Position numbers and translations under genes: made by a program. The notes under the pieces were generated by a model. It made no database searches. It was given only the letters and a program-made list of their open reading frames with translations, and had not been told where the DNA came from. Source: Flavobacterium hydatis (GTDB lineage Bacteria > Bacteroidota > Bacteroidia > Flavobacteriales > Flavobacteriaceae). From it: DNA of 64,000 nt. The stretch is from the NCBI RefSeq assembly GCF_000737695.1, contig NZ_JPRM01000024.1, positions 62,001 through 126,000 of the forward strand, given 5' to 3'. Of the stretch, positions 32,288 through 42,073 are shown one piece after another. Positions within the stretch are counted from its first letter, which is position 1. Every line of letters begins with the position of its first letter.

Positions 32288-33553
32288 TTAATTTATTGCT
32301 TTTTTATCAGGTCTGATAATCATACGCAATGATTGGTCTTTTGCAAAATAAGCAATCATCCAATTATAAAAAGTACTAAGGCGGTTACGATATGTTATAA
32401 GCGAAACTAGGTGTATAAATAACCAAATTGCCCAAGCCAGGAATCCGTTGAAATGCCATTTTGGTTTTGGTAAATCTACAACGGCTTTGTTTTTCCCAAT
32501 AATTGCCATCGAACCTTTGTCTACATATATAAAAGGTTTTAATGGTTTATTTTGAGCAAGTGATTTGAAGTTTTTAGCTAAGTTTATTCCTTGCTGAATC
32601 GCTACTTGTGCCACTTGTGGATGTCCGTTAGGAAACGCAGGATCTGTATCCATGATAGATGTATCTCCTATGGCATAAACATTCTCAAGTCCGTTTACTT
32701 TATTGTACGCATCGGTTGCCATACGTTTGCCACGTCCGTAACTTTCCATCGGAATACCGTCGAAAGCTTTGGCCGAAACTCCGGCTGCCCAAATTAGGTT
32801 TTTGGTATGAATAGTTTCTCCATTTGAAAAATATACAATATCATCTACATAATCTGTAACTCTATTGTTTAGTTTCACTACTACACCCAAATCAGTAAGT
32901 GCTTTTAAGGTATCTTGTTGCGATGCTTTGCTCATTGGTGCCAATAGAGCATCTCCTCCATCGACTAAGTAAACATTACTTGCTGTGGTGTCTAGTTCTG
33001 GATATTCTTTTAATAGGATGTTTTTACGCATTTCGGCAAACATTCCCGAAACTTCAACTCCTGTTGGTCCGCCTCCGGCTACAACTATGGTTAATAATTT
33101 ACGGCGTTTACGAATATCTTTGGTAATAGCTGCTTTCTCAAGATTTTTAAGCAGCGTATTGCGCATTACGATGGCGTCATTTAGTGTTTTCATCGGAATG
33201 GCGTTTTTCATTACGTTTTCCATCCCGAAGTAACTGGTTTCAGCTCCAGTTGCAAATACTAAATAGTCGTATGCTAATTCTCCGTTATTAAGAATTACTT
33301 TATTTTCGGAAGGAACTACTTCTTGTAGTTCTCCTAATCTGAAATGCAGGTTTTTTTTACCTGCAAAAAATTTTCTGAATGGATAGCTAATGCTTGATGG
33401 TTCTAAGAAAGCAGTAGCGACTTGATAAATAAGCGGCGGAAAAAAATTATAATTGTTTTTGTCTACAAGTGTAACTTGGATTTGATTGTGATTGACTAGT
33501 TCTTTTGCAAGATTGATTCCTGCAAAACCGCCACCTATAATAACTATTTTCAT
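32288..33553 (-). CDS. ndh: Type II NADH:quinone oxidoreductase
   Basis: A 421-residue single-subunit respiratory NADH dehydrogenase that passes electrons from NADH to quinone without proton pumping. The FAD motif IVIIGGGFAGINLAKELV is at residues 3-20, the NADH motif VVAGGGPTGVEVSGMFAEM near residues 158-176 and the second FAD motif VYAIGDTSIM near 287-296. The C-terminus has hydrophobic segments (LAWAIWLFIHLVSLITY, about 371-387) for membrane attachment, as in NDH-2 enzymes. Single gene. Confidence 0.88.
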   Translation of the reverse strand: MKIVIIGGGFAGINLAKELVNHNQIQVTLVDKNNYNFFPPLIYQVATAFLEPSSISYPFRKFFAGKKNLHFRLGELQEVVPSENKVILNNGELAYDYLVFATGAETSYFGMENVMKNAIPMKTLNDAIVMRNTLLKNLEKAAITKDIRKRRKLLTIVVAGGGPTGVEVSGMFAEMRKNILLKEYPELDTTASNVYLVDGGDALLAPMSKASQQDTLKALTDLGVVVKLNNRVTDYVDDIVYFSNGETIHTKNLIWAAGVSAKAFDGIPMESYGRGKRMATDAYNKVNGLENVYAIGDTSIMDTDPAFPNGHPQVAQVAIQQGINLAKNFKSLAQNKPLKPFIYVDKGSMAIIGKNKAVVDLPKPKWHFNGFLAWAIWLFIHLVSLITYRNRLSTFYNWMIAYFAKDQSLRMIIRPDKKAIN

Positions 33554-33642
33554 ATATATGTTATTTTATAAGTAAGTTTGATTTTAAAAAAATTACCTTA
33601 TAAAAGTACAACATTAATATGCAATGACAATTGTCAGTTTTG

Positions 33643-34977
33643 TTACTTTTTGAATTTTTTAACAGGTTTTTCAGCCACTTCAGTTTTGTTTTGCAACAAA
33701 TAATTAGCAAGCAATTTTTCTATCAATTCGTCTTTGGTTAAATGATGAAAAACTGTTTTTACTTTGGTTTTTAAATCTGTAGAAACGTCGTGATTTGGCT
33801 TTGTTTTAAAGATTTGTTTTGCCCACAATAAGGTATTGTTTTCTTCAAGACTTGCAACTGATGGTTTCTTGAACTCGGTGAATTTAATTCCTAATTCTTT
33901 TTCAAAATCTGCTATTTCTACTACTTCTTCTGGTTGTAAAACAGTAAGCGAAAGTCCCTTTGCTCCTGCCCTTGCGGTTCTACCACTACGGTGTACATAA
34001 GCTTCGTAAGCATCTGGTAAATGGTAATTTACAACATAAGAAATTTCTTTAACATCTATTCCTCTTGCAGCTAAATCTGTTGCTACTAATATATTGATGT
34101 GTCCTTCACGAAATTGTTCCATGATTCTATCACGTATTCCTTGTGACAAACTTCCGTGTAATGCTCCTGATGAGAAACGGTTTATGGCTAAGTTTTTTGC
34201 CAATTTATTTACAGCTGCTTTTGTTTTACAGAAGATAATTCCGCGTTCTCCATCTCTAGGGTTTAAGAAATGCATTAATACTTCTAGTTTCTCGATTGGG
34301 TCAACTACAATATATTCGTGATCAATTCCTTGGTTTCCTACCGTTTCCATATTAGCACTTACCTGAACTACATTTTTAGATAAATAGTTCTGAATTAATT
34401 GCTTAATTGTACCTGGCAATGTTGCCGAGAATAATAACGTGGTGTGTTTTTTTGGTAATTCGGCTACGATTTCGTCCAGACTTTCTTTTAGGATAGAAAC
34501 CATTTCGTCGGCTTCGTCTAAAACAAGGTATTGTGTGTCTTTTAGGTTAACCGCTTTACGCTGAATTAAATCGATTAATCGTCCTGGTGTTGCAACTACT
34601 ATATGTGTAGGTTGTGTAAGACGCTCAATTTGTGGTTTTATTGGGATTCCTCCGCAAGTTGCAGCAATTGAAACTTGTGGCAGGTATTTTGAGAAATCTT
34701 CTAAATTTTTAAATATCTGATGTCCTAATTCTCTTGTTGGAACTAAAATTACAGCTTGTACCGTAGGAACTTCAGGATTTATTAACTGCAATAATGGTAA
34801 CCCGAAAGCAGCAGTTTTTCCTGTTCCTGTTTTTGCTAATCCTACTACATCACTGTTATTTGCTAAAATAAGCGGAATTGATTTCTGCTGTATTTCTGTT
34901 GGTGTAACAATATTTAATTCGGTTAACGCTTTTAATATCGGTGCTGAAATTCCTAAATCTGAAAATTGTTTTGACAT
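33643..34977 (-). CDS. DEAD-box ATP-dependent RNA helicase
   Basis: A 444-residue SF2 RNA helicase. Visible motifs in order: Q motif (TPTEIQQKSIP), I (AKTGTGKTAAFG), Ia (VPTRELGHQ), Ib (ATPGRLIDL), II (VLDEADEM), III (FSATLP), IV (GIIFCKTKAAV), V (VATDLAARGIDV), VI (HRSGRTARAG). A short basic C-terminal tail follows (KPVKKFKK). Close to the RhlE/DbpA type in length; likely role in ribosome assembly or RNA turnover. Preceded by a 458-bp repeat-bearing spacer. Confidence 0.93.
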   Translation of the reverse strand: MSKQFSDLGISAPILKALTELNIVTPTEIQQKSIPLILANNSDVVGLAKTGTGKTAAFGLPLLQLINPEVPTVQAVILVPTRELGHQIFKNLEDFSKYLPQVSIAATCGGIPIKPQIERLTQPTHIVVATPGRLIDLIQRKAVNLKDTQYLVLDEADEMVSILKESLDEIVAELPKKHTTLLFSATLPGTIKQLIQNYLSKNVVQVSANMETVGNQGIDHEYIVVDPIEKLEVLMHFLNPRDGERGIIFCKTKAAVNKLAKNLAINRFSSGALHGSLSQGIRDRIMEQFREGHINILVATDLAARGIDVKEISYVVNYHLPDAYEAYVHRSGRTARAGAKGLSLTVLQPEEVVEIADFEKELGIKFTEFKKPSVASLEENNTLLWAKQIFKTKPNHDVSTDLKTKVKTVFHHLTKDELIEKLLANYLLQNKTEVAEKPVKKFKK

Positions 34978-35435
34978 TGTTTAATTTATTTAAAAATTGA
35001 AAAATTTAAAGATTTAAAGATTTCTGATTGTGTGTTTTTTACCATTAAGAGATTAAGGAAATTTAAGCTTTATCTCTTAAATAGTTTATTCTTTTTTTCT
35101 TGCCACTGATTAGATTAAAAGGATTCTTTTCTCAAATCTGACGTTGAATCAGTTTGCACTGAATTTTTTATTTTACCATTAAGAGATTAAGTTTCATTTA
35201 GACTTGACTTAATTTTTCTTAATCTCTTAATGGTTCAAAATTTATATTTTATTATAACTACGAAACTCCTAGCCCTGATGGTAACGGCATCCTTTTATTT
35301 TTTTTCTTTAAAAAAATAAAAGATATAGTGTACAGCAGGAAATAGCTTCTAAAACTCCTCGACTCACAGTAACAAACTATTTCAGAGTGACAAACTTTTG
35401 ACTTTAAGACTTTCGGCTTTCAGACTAAAAGTGCA
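34978..35435. repeat. 458-bp spacer with inverted repeats
   Basis: No gene seen. ACCATTAAGAGATTAAG occurs at 35041-35057 (extended by G) and 35175-35191, and its reverse complement CTTAATCTCTTAATGGT at 35218-35234, so the last two can form a 17-bp stem around a 26-nt loop. The rest is AT-rich. The family is also found in other spacers of similar genomes; role unknown. Confidence 0.65.
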
Positions 35436-36974
35436 TCAATCTGGTTCGTTCATTATTTTTTCACGGTATTTTTTACCGGTTAATAATACTAATCTTAATT
35501 TGTAATCGTCTATAAGCCATTCGCGGTAATTCTTACTACACTGGCTTAAACATTTAGAATAACGCTTGATTCGACAATCGATGTCGTCTTCTAGTTCTTT
35601 TCCTAATGCTTTTGCTTCTTGTAATGTTTCGGTATTATCTACACACATTGCCGCGTGTTGCTCTAGTGATTTATCCAAAACTACTTTTGAACGTAAATTT
35701 TGTGCTATGGCAATTTTATGTTCTTCATCGACATCAAAAGTTACATCGGCTGTTTTGCTGAATTTTGCACGCAATTCTGGTGGCATGCTGTATTTAAAAT
35801 ACAATTCGATTTCGGTATCATCACGTAAATTCTCCAAATAGAATTCTGGCGATTTAAAGATGTGTTGCCAGTTTACTGGCTCGCTCCATAAACCAAAACG
35901 TGCTGCATTGTTTCCTAAATCGATAACTGTAAATTCGTCTTTATTAGGTAACTTTCTTGATCCACGACCAATCATTTGGTAATATAATGTCAATGATTTG
36001 GTTGCTCTGTTTAAGATAATAGTTTCTACCGTTGGCTCATCAAATCCTGTGGTTAAGATTCCTACCGATGTTAAAATAGCATCTGGAGTTTTCTTGAACC
36101 ATTGCAAAATATCTTTTCGTTCTTCGTTGCTACTTGTATTATCTAGGTGGCGTATATCGTATCCTGCTTCTCTAAATGTTTCGTACACATATAATGAAGT
36201 ATGGATACCATTATTAAAAATTAGGGTTTTCTTGCCTAATGATCTCTCTGTATATGCATGCAATAATTTTTCTTGCATGATTGTATTTGTATATAAATCA
36301 TCTGAAGATTTTACGGTGTAATCTCCATTGATACCTACTTTTAATGATGTTAAACCTACATCATAACTATAGGTTGTTGCTCTTGCCAAGAATCCTTTCT
36401 CGATTAATGAACCGATTGTGTCTCCTACAATTAGTTCATCGTAACTTTCGTGCATTGGCAATTTAATATTAGAACTTAACGGCGTTGCTGTTACTCCTAA
36501 TATAAATGCATTTTTAAACGAGCTTAATAGTTTTCGGAAGGAGTTGTAATGCGCCTCATCGATAATTACTAAACCAATATTATCTAAATGTAGTTTTTCG
36601 TCATTAATACGGTTTTTTAATGTTTCGACCATAGCTACAAAACAAGAGTACTCGTTTTGATCTAAAAGTTCTTTTACTTTACTATTGATTATCTTATTTT
36701 TAACACCAAAACCTTTCAACATTTTTGAAGTTTGCTTGCAAAGTTCAATTCTGTGTGTTAAAACTACTACTTTTTTATCGTGTTGTGACAAATAACGGCG
36801 TACGATTTCGGAAAAAACTACTGTTTTTCCTCCACCTGTAGGCAATTGATACAACAAATGATGTTGTGCCGAACCGTTATCTAAACGATCAAAAATGGCG
36901 TCGATATCGCCTTTTTGGTATGCATAAAGTTCTTTTTTTTCTTCTCTTTCTATTTCTAAAGTGTTTTGAGACAT
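35436..36974 (-). CDS. DEAD/DEAH-box superfamily 2 helicase
   Basis: A 512-residue protein with a type III restriction-subunit/UvrB-like helicase core: YQKGDIDAIF, Walker A in LPTGGGKTVVF (about residues 46-56), DEAH box in VIIDEAHYNSF (about 132-142), GVTATPL, and a C-terminal RecA-like domain with GRGSRKLPNKDEFTVIDLG (about 338-356). The remaining roughly 120 residues are charged and specific. Likely acts on DNA or RNA; the family is common in Bacteroidota but its exact role is not settled. No methylase or nuclease neighbour suggests restriction. Confidence 0.85.
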   Translation of the reverse strand: MSQNTLEIEREEKKELYAYQKGDIDAIFDRLDNGSAQHHLLYQLPTGGGKTVVFSEIVRRYLSQHDKKVVVLTHRIELCKQTSKMLKGFGVKNKIINSKVKELLDQNEYSCFVAMVETLKNRINDEKLHLDNIGLVIIDEAHYNSFRKLLSSFKNAFILGVTATPLSSNIKLPMHESYDELIVGDTIGSLIEKGFLARATTYSYDVGLTSLKVGINGDYTVKSSDDLYTNTIMQEKLLHAYTERSLGKKTLIFNNGIHTSLYVYETFREAGYDIRHLDNTSSNEERKDILQWFKKTPDAILTSVGILTTGFDEPTVETIILNRATKSLTLYYQMIGRGSRKLPNKDEFTVIDLGNNAARFGLWSEPVNWQHIFKSPEFYLENLRDDTEIELYFKYSMPPELRAKFSKTADVTFDVDEEHKIAIAQNLRSKVVLDKSLEQHAAMCVDNTETLQEAKALGKELEDDIDCRIKRYSKCLSQCSKNYREWLIDDYKLRLVLLTGKKYREKIMNEPD

Positions 36975-37082
36975 TGTATTTTATTGGTTTTTGCAAAAAT
37001 ACACCTAAAAAACAGTTATTCTGCCTTTTTTATCTTAAAATAAAAGGAAAAGTTTCGCTAATATTTAATTATGAATTCGGTT

Positions 37083-37622
37083 CTAAAAGGTCATTTTATC
37101 CAAAATTACTTCAAAATCAGGCTCGTTTTTCCATTTTTGGGTAATAGTTTCCTGATGAATTTGATTAATTCGGGATTTAAATTCGGCTAAAATTCCGTTA
37201 GAAATTATAAAATTCACGGCTTGCTCGAATGAATTAAACATACTTTTGTAAAAAAGTTCTTGCTTTATTGTGTTTTCCGAAGAAAATGTTTGAGCAATTT
37301 CGATGTTATAAAGCATAACATCGGCAATTACAAACGGATCTACACCTAAAAGTATAAAGTGTTTGATGTATTTTTGGGCTACAGACCGGCGCATTTTTGG
37401 TTTTACGCGACGTCTTGTTGCTTTTGCTTTTACTGGAAAATATTCGTGCGAAATTTTTAGTTTGCATTCCTGCAAAAGTGTTTCTTCTTTTGGATTAAAA
37501 ACAAAATCATAATAGACTTTTACAGGGCTAAATTTCTCGTATAATTCGATTATTTGCTCTTCGAGTTGTTCTTTGGTAAGATCGTTTAAATATTTTTTTA
37601 AATCGCGTTTACTCATTATCAC
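37083..37622 (-). CDS. DUF6155-like conserved protein
   Basis: A 179-residue soluble, helical protein beginning MIMSKRDLKKYLNDLTKEQLEE, or at the second Met three codons on. It contains VKVYYDFVFNPKE and a basic KATRRRVKPKMRRSVAQKYIKHF block. I recall this pattern from a Bacteroidota family of unknown function (DUF6155), but this is from memory. No catalytic motif. Single gene. Confidence 0.65.
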   Translation of the reverse strand: MIMSKRDLKKYLNDLTKEQLEEQIIELYEKFSPVKVYYDFVFNPKEETLLQECKLKISHEYFPVKAKATRRRVKPKMRRSVAQKYIKHFILLGVDPFVIADVMLYNIEIAQTFSSENTIKQELFYKSMFNSFEQAVNFIISNGILAEFKSRINQIHQETITQKWKNEPDFEVILDKMTF

Positions 37623-37720
37623 TGTTTAAGATTGTAAAAGTAAATTACTTTAGCTTCCGATGCTCTAAAAATCAAGCAGAATCATTAATTTTACCGATAA
37701 TAATTTAAAAAAATAATTAA

Positions 37721-38005
37721 ATGCTCAAGATTTTTAAGATTACAGCGATTTTAGAAGGAATTTCATACTTGGTTTTATTCTCTAACATGCTTTTTATTAA
37801 GCCTACTAATTTTCCTTTATATAAAACTTTATTGTTCCCGATAGGAATGAGTCATGGTTTATTATTTATTGGTTATATCTTATTGGCTATTTTATTAAAA
37901 AGTGCTCAAAAATGGGACTTTAAAACATTTATGTTGATTTTGGCTGCTTCTGTTATACCGTTTGGAACTTTTTATGTTGAGTACAAATACTTAAAAAATG
38001 CCTAA
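37721..38005 (+). CDS. DUF3817 small membrane protein
   Basis: A 94-residue protein with three hydrophobic helices and the pattern FKITAILEGISYLVLF ... MSHGLLFIGYILL ... IPFGTFYVEYKYLK, typical of DUF3817 (YdzA-like) membrane proteins. Function not established. It overlaps the next gene, a mechanosensitive channel, by eight bases, so the two are translated together. Confidence 0.8.
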   Translation: MLKIFKITAILEGISYLVLFSNMLFIKPTNFPLYKTLLFPIGMSHGLLFIGYILLAILLKSAQKWDFKTFMLILAASVIPFGTFYVEYKYLKNA

Positions 38006-39254
38006 TTTTTTGGAGAAAATATTTAACTTTTTATACCCTCTTTTTAGAGACTGGGGTATGAGCCGCAATATTGCGTCTTATCTCAGCCTTATTATTAATA
38101 TTGCTTTATTAATTATCATGGCTTATGCTGTGTATTATGTAGCAAAATTTGTTTTGGTTACGCTTACAGCTGTTTTTGCCCAAAAGACAAAAACTAAGTT
38201 TGATGATTTTTTAATTAATAATAAAACAACTAAATATACGGCTTACTTAATTCCGTTTTTCTTTATTTATAAAGCTGTTCCGATTATATTGGATAAATAT
38301 GAATATTGGGAATTAATCTTCGGAAAAATAGTTGGCGTTTATATCGTATTATTATTGTTATGGATTATCCGTACGGTATTTAATTCGCTTAAGGATTACT
38401 TAAAGCAAAAACCCGAATATAGCGATAAACCTATTGATAGTTTTATTCAGGTTGTCATGATGGTACTCTGGATTTTTGGGGTAGCTATTATTATTTCTAA
38501 ATTATTCGGAATCAAGCAAGGCGAATTGCTAACTATTTTAGGAACGCTTTCGGCAATTATTATCTTGATTTTTAGGGATACTATTCTTGGTTTTGTTTCT
38601 AGTGTGCAGGTTGCGATAAACGATATGGTTCGTATTGGCGACTGGATTACGATGGAGAAATTTGGTGCCGATGGTGATGTTATCGAAATTAATCTTACTA
38701 CTGTAAAGGTTCGAAACTTTGACAATACAATCACTACGATTCCTACTTATGCGTTGAGTTCGGACTCGTTCCAGAACTGGCGCGGGATGCAAAAATCGAA
38801 TGGGCGTCGTATAAAAAGACATATTTTGATTAAAACGAGTACAATTCGTTTTTTGTCTGATGAAGATTTGGCTATGATGAAAAAAATCCAACTCATTGCT
38901 CCTTATATCGAATCTCGTCAGGCCGAAATAGAAAAGTTTAATGCAATGCATGGTATAGATAAATCACTTGCTTTAAACGGTCGTAATATGACTAATCTTG
39001 GTTTGTTCAGGAAATACATTATTCAATATATGGTAAATCATCCGGGATTAAATAAAGAAATGCATATGATGTGCCGTCAGTTACAATCTACAGCGCATGG
39101 TGTGCCTCTGGAAATTTATACTTTCTCAAGTGATAAGCGTTGGGCTAATTATGAATATATAATGGCGGATATATTTGATCACGTTATGGCTTCGGTTGCC
39201 TATTTTGATCTTGAGATATTCGAATTACCATCTAAGATTGGGCATTTAGATTAA
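37998..39254 (+). CDS. MscS-family mechanosensitive ion channel
   Basis: A 418-residue membrane protein with about five helices, then the MscS pore and beta domain: a pore-lining helix near residues 170-195 (LTILGTLSAIIILIFRDTILGF), then VQVAINDMVRIGDWITM, and VKVRNFDNTITTIPTYALSSDSFQNWRGM. The size and long N-terminal helices resemble the YbdG subgroup, which helps cells survive osmotic down-shock. Translationally coupled to the DUF3817 gene. Confidence 0.9.
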   Translation: MPNFLEKIFNFLYPLFRDWGMSRNIASYLSLIINIALLIIMAYAVYYVAKFVLVTLTAVFAQKTKTKFDDFLINNKTTKYTAYLIPFFFIYKAVPIILDKYEYWELIFGKIVGVYIVLLLLWIIRTVFNSLKDYLKQKPEYSDKPIDSFIQVVMMVLWIFGVAIIISKLFGIKQGELLTILGTLSAIIILIFRDTILGFVSSVQVAINDMVRIGDWITMEKFGADGDVIEINLTTVKVRNFDNTITTIPTYALSSDSFQNWRGMQKSNGRRIKRHILIKTSTIRFLSDEDLAMMKKIQLIAPYIESRQAEIEKFNAMHGIDKSLALNGRNMTNLGLFRKYIIQYMVNHPGLNKEMHMMCRQLQSTAHGVPLEIYTFSSDKRWANYEYIMADIFDHVMASVAYFDLEIFELPSKIGHLD

Positions 39255-39359
39255 ATACTCAAAATACAATTCTTAAACCATATAAGTTATATAAGGAAAT
39301 ATAAGCTTTGCTTAAATGAACTTACATAACTTATGTGGTTATTTTATATAATTTAAAAA

Positions 39360-39743
39360 CTACAGACGGTCTTTTACGTATTCTATCTTCGTTTTTCCGT
39401 GTGCTTTTGGTTTTCCATCTTCTCCCAGATTTACCATTGTAATATTATCGATTGTAATAATAATTTCTCTGGTCATCATGTTTCGTACAATACATCTTAG
39501 CACTAGCGATGTGTTTCCGAACTTAACTACATCTATCCCAATTTCGACAATATCTCCTTGTCTGGCTGAGCTTTTAAAATTAATCTCGGACATGTGTTTG
39601 GTTACTACTCTGTAGTTTTCTAACTGAATGATGGTATATAAAGCCAACTCTTCGTCTATCCATGCAAGTAATTGTCCTCCAAATAAAGTTCCGTTTGGAT
39701 TTAGGTCTTCGGGTTTAACCCATTTTCGAGTATGAAATCTCAT
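39360..39743 (-). CDS. Acyl-CoA thioesterase, YciA/BACH hot-dog type
   Basis: A 127-residue single hot-dog domain. The family signature is visible in LNPNGTLFGGQLLAWIDEELAL, where Asn-Gly-xx-Phe-Gly-Gly and the acidic residue in the helix form the active site, and in the strand SARQGDIVEIGIDVVKFGNTSLVL. It hydrolyses acyl-CoA esters to free acids. Transcribed divergently from the gene at 39814, with only 70 bp between the starts. Confidence 0.87.
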   Translation of the reverse strand: MRFHTRKWVKPEDLNPNGTLFGGQLLAWIDEELALYTIIQLENYRVVTKHMSEINFKSSARQGDIVEIGIDVVKFGNTSLVLRCIVRNMMTREIIITIDNITMVNLGEDGKPKAHGKTKIEYVKDRL

Positions 39744-39813
39744 AATTGTTAATTTATTAGTAACAAAAATAACATTTTAGTATCATTATTTTTTTTAATT
39801 TTAAGAGAAAAAC

Positions 39814-40215
39814 ATGAGCCAGCGAGATACTTTTTTACAAGAATTCCGAGGACCAACTTTAGGCACTGTAAATGCTCAATCTTCTGCAGATGAATTATTT
39901 CAAAACGAAGTACTTCGGCCAATTTTACAACTTCAAAATGATTTATTGGTGGATGTTTTTATAAATTATGTAAATAAAAACAAAACCGATTTTTATTCTT
40001 ACACCGTAGAAAAGAAACTATCGGTAATTGAAAACGCTATTCAAAAAGACATTAAGTTCCGAAATTCATTAAAAGGAATGGTTATCGCTCTTTTTACTCT
40101 AGATGAATATCAGACTTATATCCTGAACTCATCTAGCCTGAATAAAAGAATGATGAATCTAGTCATTGAAAGACTTAAAAGCCAGATTCAGTTATTTGAA
40201 CTAGAATCTAATTAG
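39814..40215 (+). CDS. Conserved hypothetical protein, all-helical
   Basis: A 133-residue soluble protein, helical throughout, with no membrane segment or catalytic motif. The start MSQRDTFLQEFRGPTLG is distinctive. I recognise it only as a type of hypothetical protein seen in flavobacteria. It is divergent from the thioesterase gene and followed by a repeat and a bidirectional terminator. Confidence 0.65.
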   Translation: MSQRDTFLQEFRGPTLGTVNAQSSADELFQNEVLRPILQLQNDLLVDVFINYVNKNKTDFYSYTVEKKLSVIENAIQKDIKFRNSLKGMVIALFTLDEYQTYILNSSSLNKRMMNLVIERLKSQIQLFELESN

Positions 40216-40219
40216 AAGA

Positions 40220-40285
40220 AATGTCTATAACAGAATGCGGATGATGCGGATTTACTGAAGTAAAGACGCTGATAAAAACGGATTA
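40220..40285. repeat. Degenerate GCGGATGATGCGG repeat
   Basis: A short copy of the dispersed family (AATGCGGATGATGCGG, then GACGCTGATAAAAACGG) directly after the hypothetical gene and before the terminator. Confidence 0.5.
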
Positions 40286-40291
40286 GAAACA

Positions 40292-40323
40292 ATAAAGCCT
40301 TTAGAATGATCTAAAGGCTTTAT
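40292..40323. terminator. Bidirectional terminator
   Basis: A perfect 14-bp stem, ATAAAGCCTTTAGA with TCTAAAGGCTTTAT, around ATGA between convergent genes. Confidence 0.85.
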
Positions 40324-40330
40324 CTGTTTT

Positions 40331-42073
40331 TTATTTTTTGCTAGTCATTAGCTCTTTTATATATTTTACCGGAGCACTACCGTAGCTTAGGAATTTTTCA
40401 TGAAACTCTTTTAAGTTAAATTTCGTTCCTTGTTCTTTTTTTAATGCTTCTCTAAAATCATAAATCTCTGTATATCCTGTAAAATAAGAACATAACTGCA
40501 CTTGAGATAATGTTACGCGTTTCCATTTTCCATCAGCTTCTGCTTGTTGTTGGAAAGCTTCTTTAGTAAGTAAAGCTATTGCAGCTTCTTTGCTCATATC
40601 TTTTGTATGCACACTATAATCTAATATTGTGTTACAAGTTGTTCTTAGATTCCATTTGTAATACATCAACCACATTTCGTCTGAGTTTTTGTATCCGCTT
40701 TCTAGCATCATTCTTTCAGCATAAACTGCCCAACCCTCTACCATTGCTCCATTTCCTAAAATAGATTTTATGATGCTTGGCGATTGGTTGCTGTAAACTA
40801 ATTGTGTGTAATGTCCCGGAATTGCTTCATGAATATTAAGAATCTGCAAGATATAATCGTTGTATTCTCTTAAATAACTTTCGGCATTTTCGGCTGTCCA
40901 ACCTGCCATACTCCCAACATTGTAGTATGTATTTGCATTTTTATCGTAAGGCCCAGGCGCAGATATCGAAGCTCCCGCAACACCAGCCATATAAGCAGGC
41001 TCTTTTCTTACTACAAGTGGTTTTGATGGATCTATATATAGTAAATCTTTTGCCTTAACGTAAGCTACAAGCTCAGGAATTTGCTTTTCTATTTCTGATT
41101 GAAATTTCTCTGGAGTTGTATGTTGCAACGAAATTTTATCGATTACTTGCTTAATTAATTCTAGTTTATCTGTTGGTTTTACAGCTGTTCCGTTATATTT
41201 TGTCCAAAGTTTATTAGCAAGAACAAACATTTTATCATGCAAATCATTCTTATGGTTTACTGCAATTTTAAAAATTTCATCTGCAGTATATCCTGACTCA
41301 ATATCAAAGTTGAATTTTTTGGCATATAATTCAGAACCTAATCTAAATGAACGAGGTGTTTTATTGTCTAGTTTTTTCAACCAATTAGCATAATCTGTAA
41401 TTGCTTTTACTGATACATCTGCTTTATCAGTAATTGCCTTTTTCTCTTCTTCAGATAATTTACTTTTGCTTAAAGCAGCAACTAAATCTTCTTTAAAAAC
41501 CGAAGTCCCTCCTAGATTTTGATCTATTGCAAGTGCAGTATGTTCTTGGGTTGGGTTTTTAATATTCAACTTGGCTGCTTCATAATAAGCAGGAATTGCA
41601 TTCATTTTTAAATTAAAATTACGCAACCTAACATCTAATGAATCGTATTTACCGTTTAATATTTCTGCAAAAGCACCGCAAACATTATATTCAGATGGAT
41701 CCCATTGTCCTGATTTAAGTTCGTTTATGCTAAAAAGTGTTCCTTCTAGCTGATTTTTAATCATATAAAAATCAGTTTTGTTGTTATCTGAAAGACTTTC
41801 TAATGAATATTGTTTTAATGAATCTAATTGAGAATTAGCAAAATCCAATTGTTTCTTTTGGTTTTCGGCATTTGGTATAACCAAAACGCTATCTAATTTG
41901 TGATATCCTTGGCTTGCTGCCCAATCAGGATTCAGTTTCCATAAGTCGGTTATAAAACCATCCTTATATTTCTCGAATTTTTCATTTGTAGCTTTATCAT
42001 CACCTGTTTTAGCATTTTTATTACAGGAAACGAGTAAAGCAACAATAACAATAGGAATAAAAAGTTTTTTCAT
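40331..42073 (-). CDS. DUF885 lipoprotein, putative metallopeptidase
   Basis: A 580-residue protein with a lipoprotein signal (MKKLFIPIVIVALLVSCNKN; lipobox LVSC, Cys 17), so it is tethered in the envelope. The DUF885 signature is near residues 405-425, with IHEAIPGHYTQL, an HExxxxH-type metal motif, and VEGWAVYAERMM following. Members are predicted zinc peptidases of unknown specificity. Full length for the family. Single gene, with a 616-bp repeat-rich spacer upstream. Confidence 0.87.
   Translation of the reverse strand: MKKLFIPIVIVALLVSCNKNAKTGDDKATNEKFEKYKDGFITDLWKLNPDWAASQGYHKLDSVLVIPNAENQKKQLDFANSQLDSLKQYSLESLSDNNKTDFYMIKNQLEGTLFSINELKSGQWDPSEYNVCGAFAEILNGKYDSLDVRLRNFNLKMNAIPAYYEAAKLNIKNPTQEHTALAIDQNLGGTSVFKEDLVAALSKSKLSEEEKKAITDKADVSVKAITDYANWLKKLDNKTPRSFRLGSELYAKKFNFDIESGYTADEIFKIAVNHKNDLHDKMFVLANKLWTKYNGTAVKPTDKLELIKQVIDKISLQHTTPEKFQSEIEKQIPELVAYVKAKDLLYIDPSKPLVVRKEPAYMAGVAGASISAPGPYDKNANTYYNVGSMAGWTAENAESYLREYNDYILQILNIHEAIPGHYTQLVYSNQSPSIIKSILGNGAMVEGWAVYAERMMLESGYKNSDEMWLMYYKWNLRTTCNTILDYSVHTKDMSKEAAIALLTKEAFQQQAEADGKWKRVTLSQVQLCSYFTGYTEIYDFREALKKEQGTKFNLKEFHEKFLSYGSAPVKYIKELMTSKK

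Noticed and set aside
35436..37622. Restriction or phage-defence island around the SF2 helicase
   Set aside because: The helicase core resembles type III restriction subunits, but no methyltransferase, nuclease or specificity gene is adjacent; neighbours are housekeeping or unknown.
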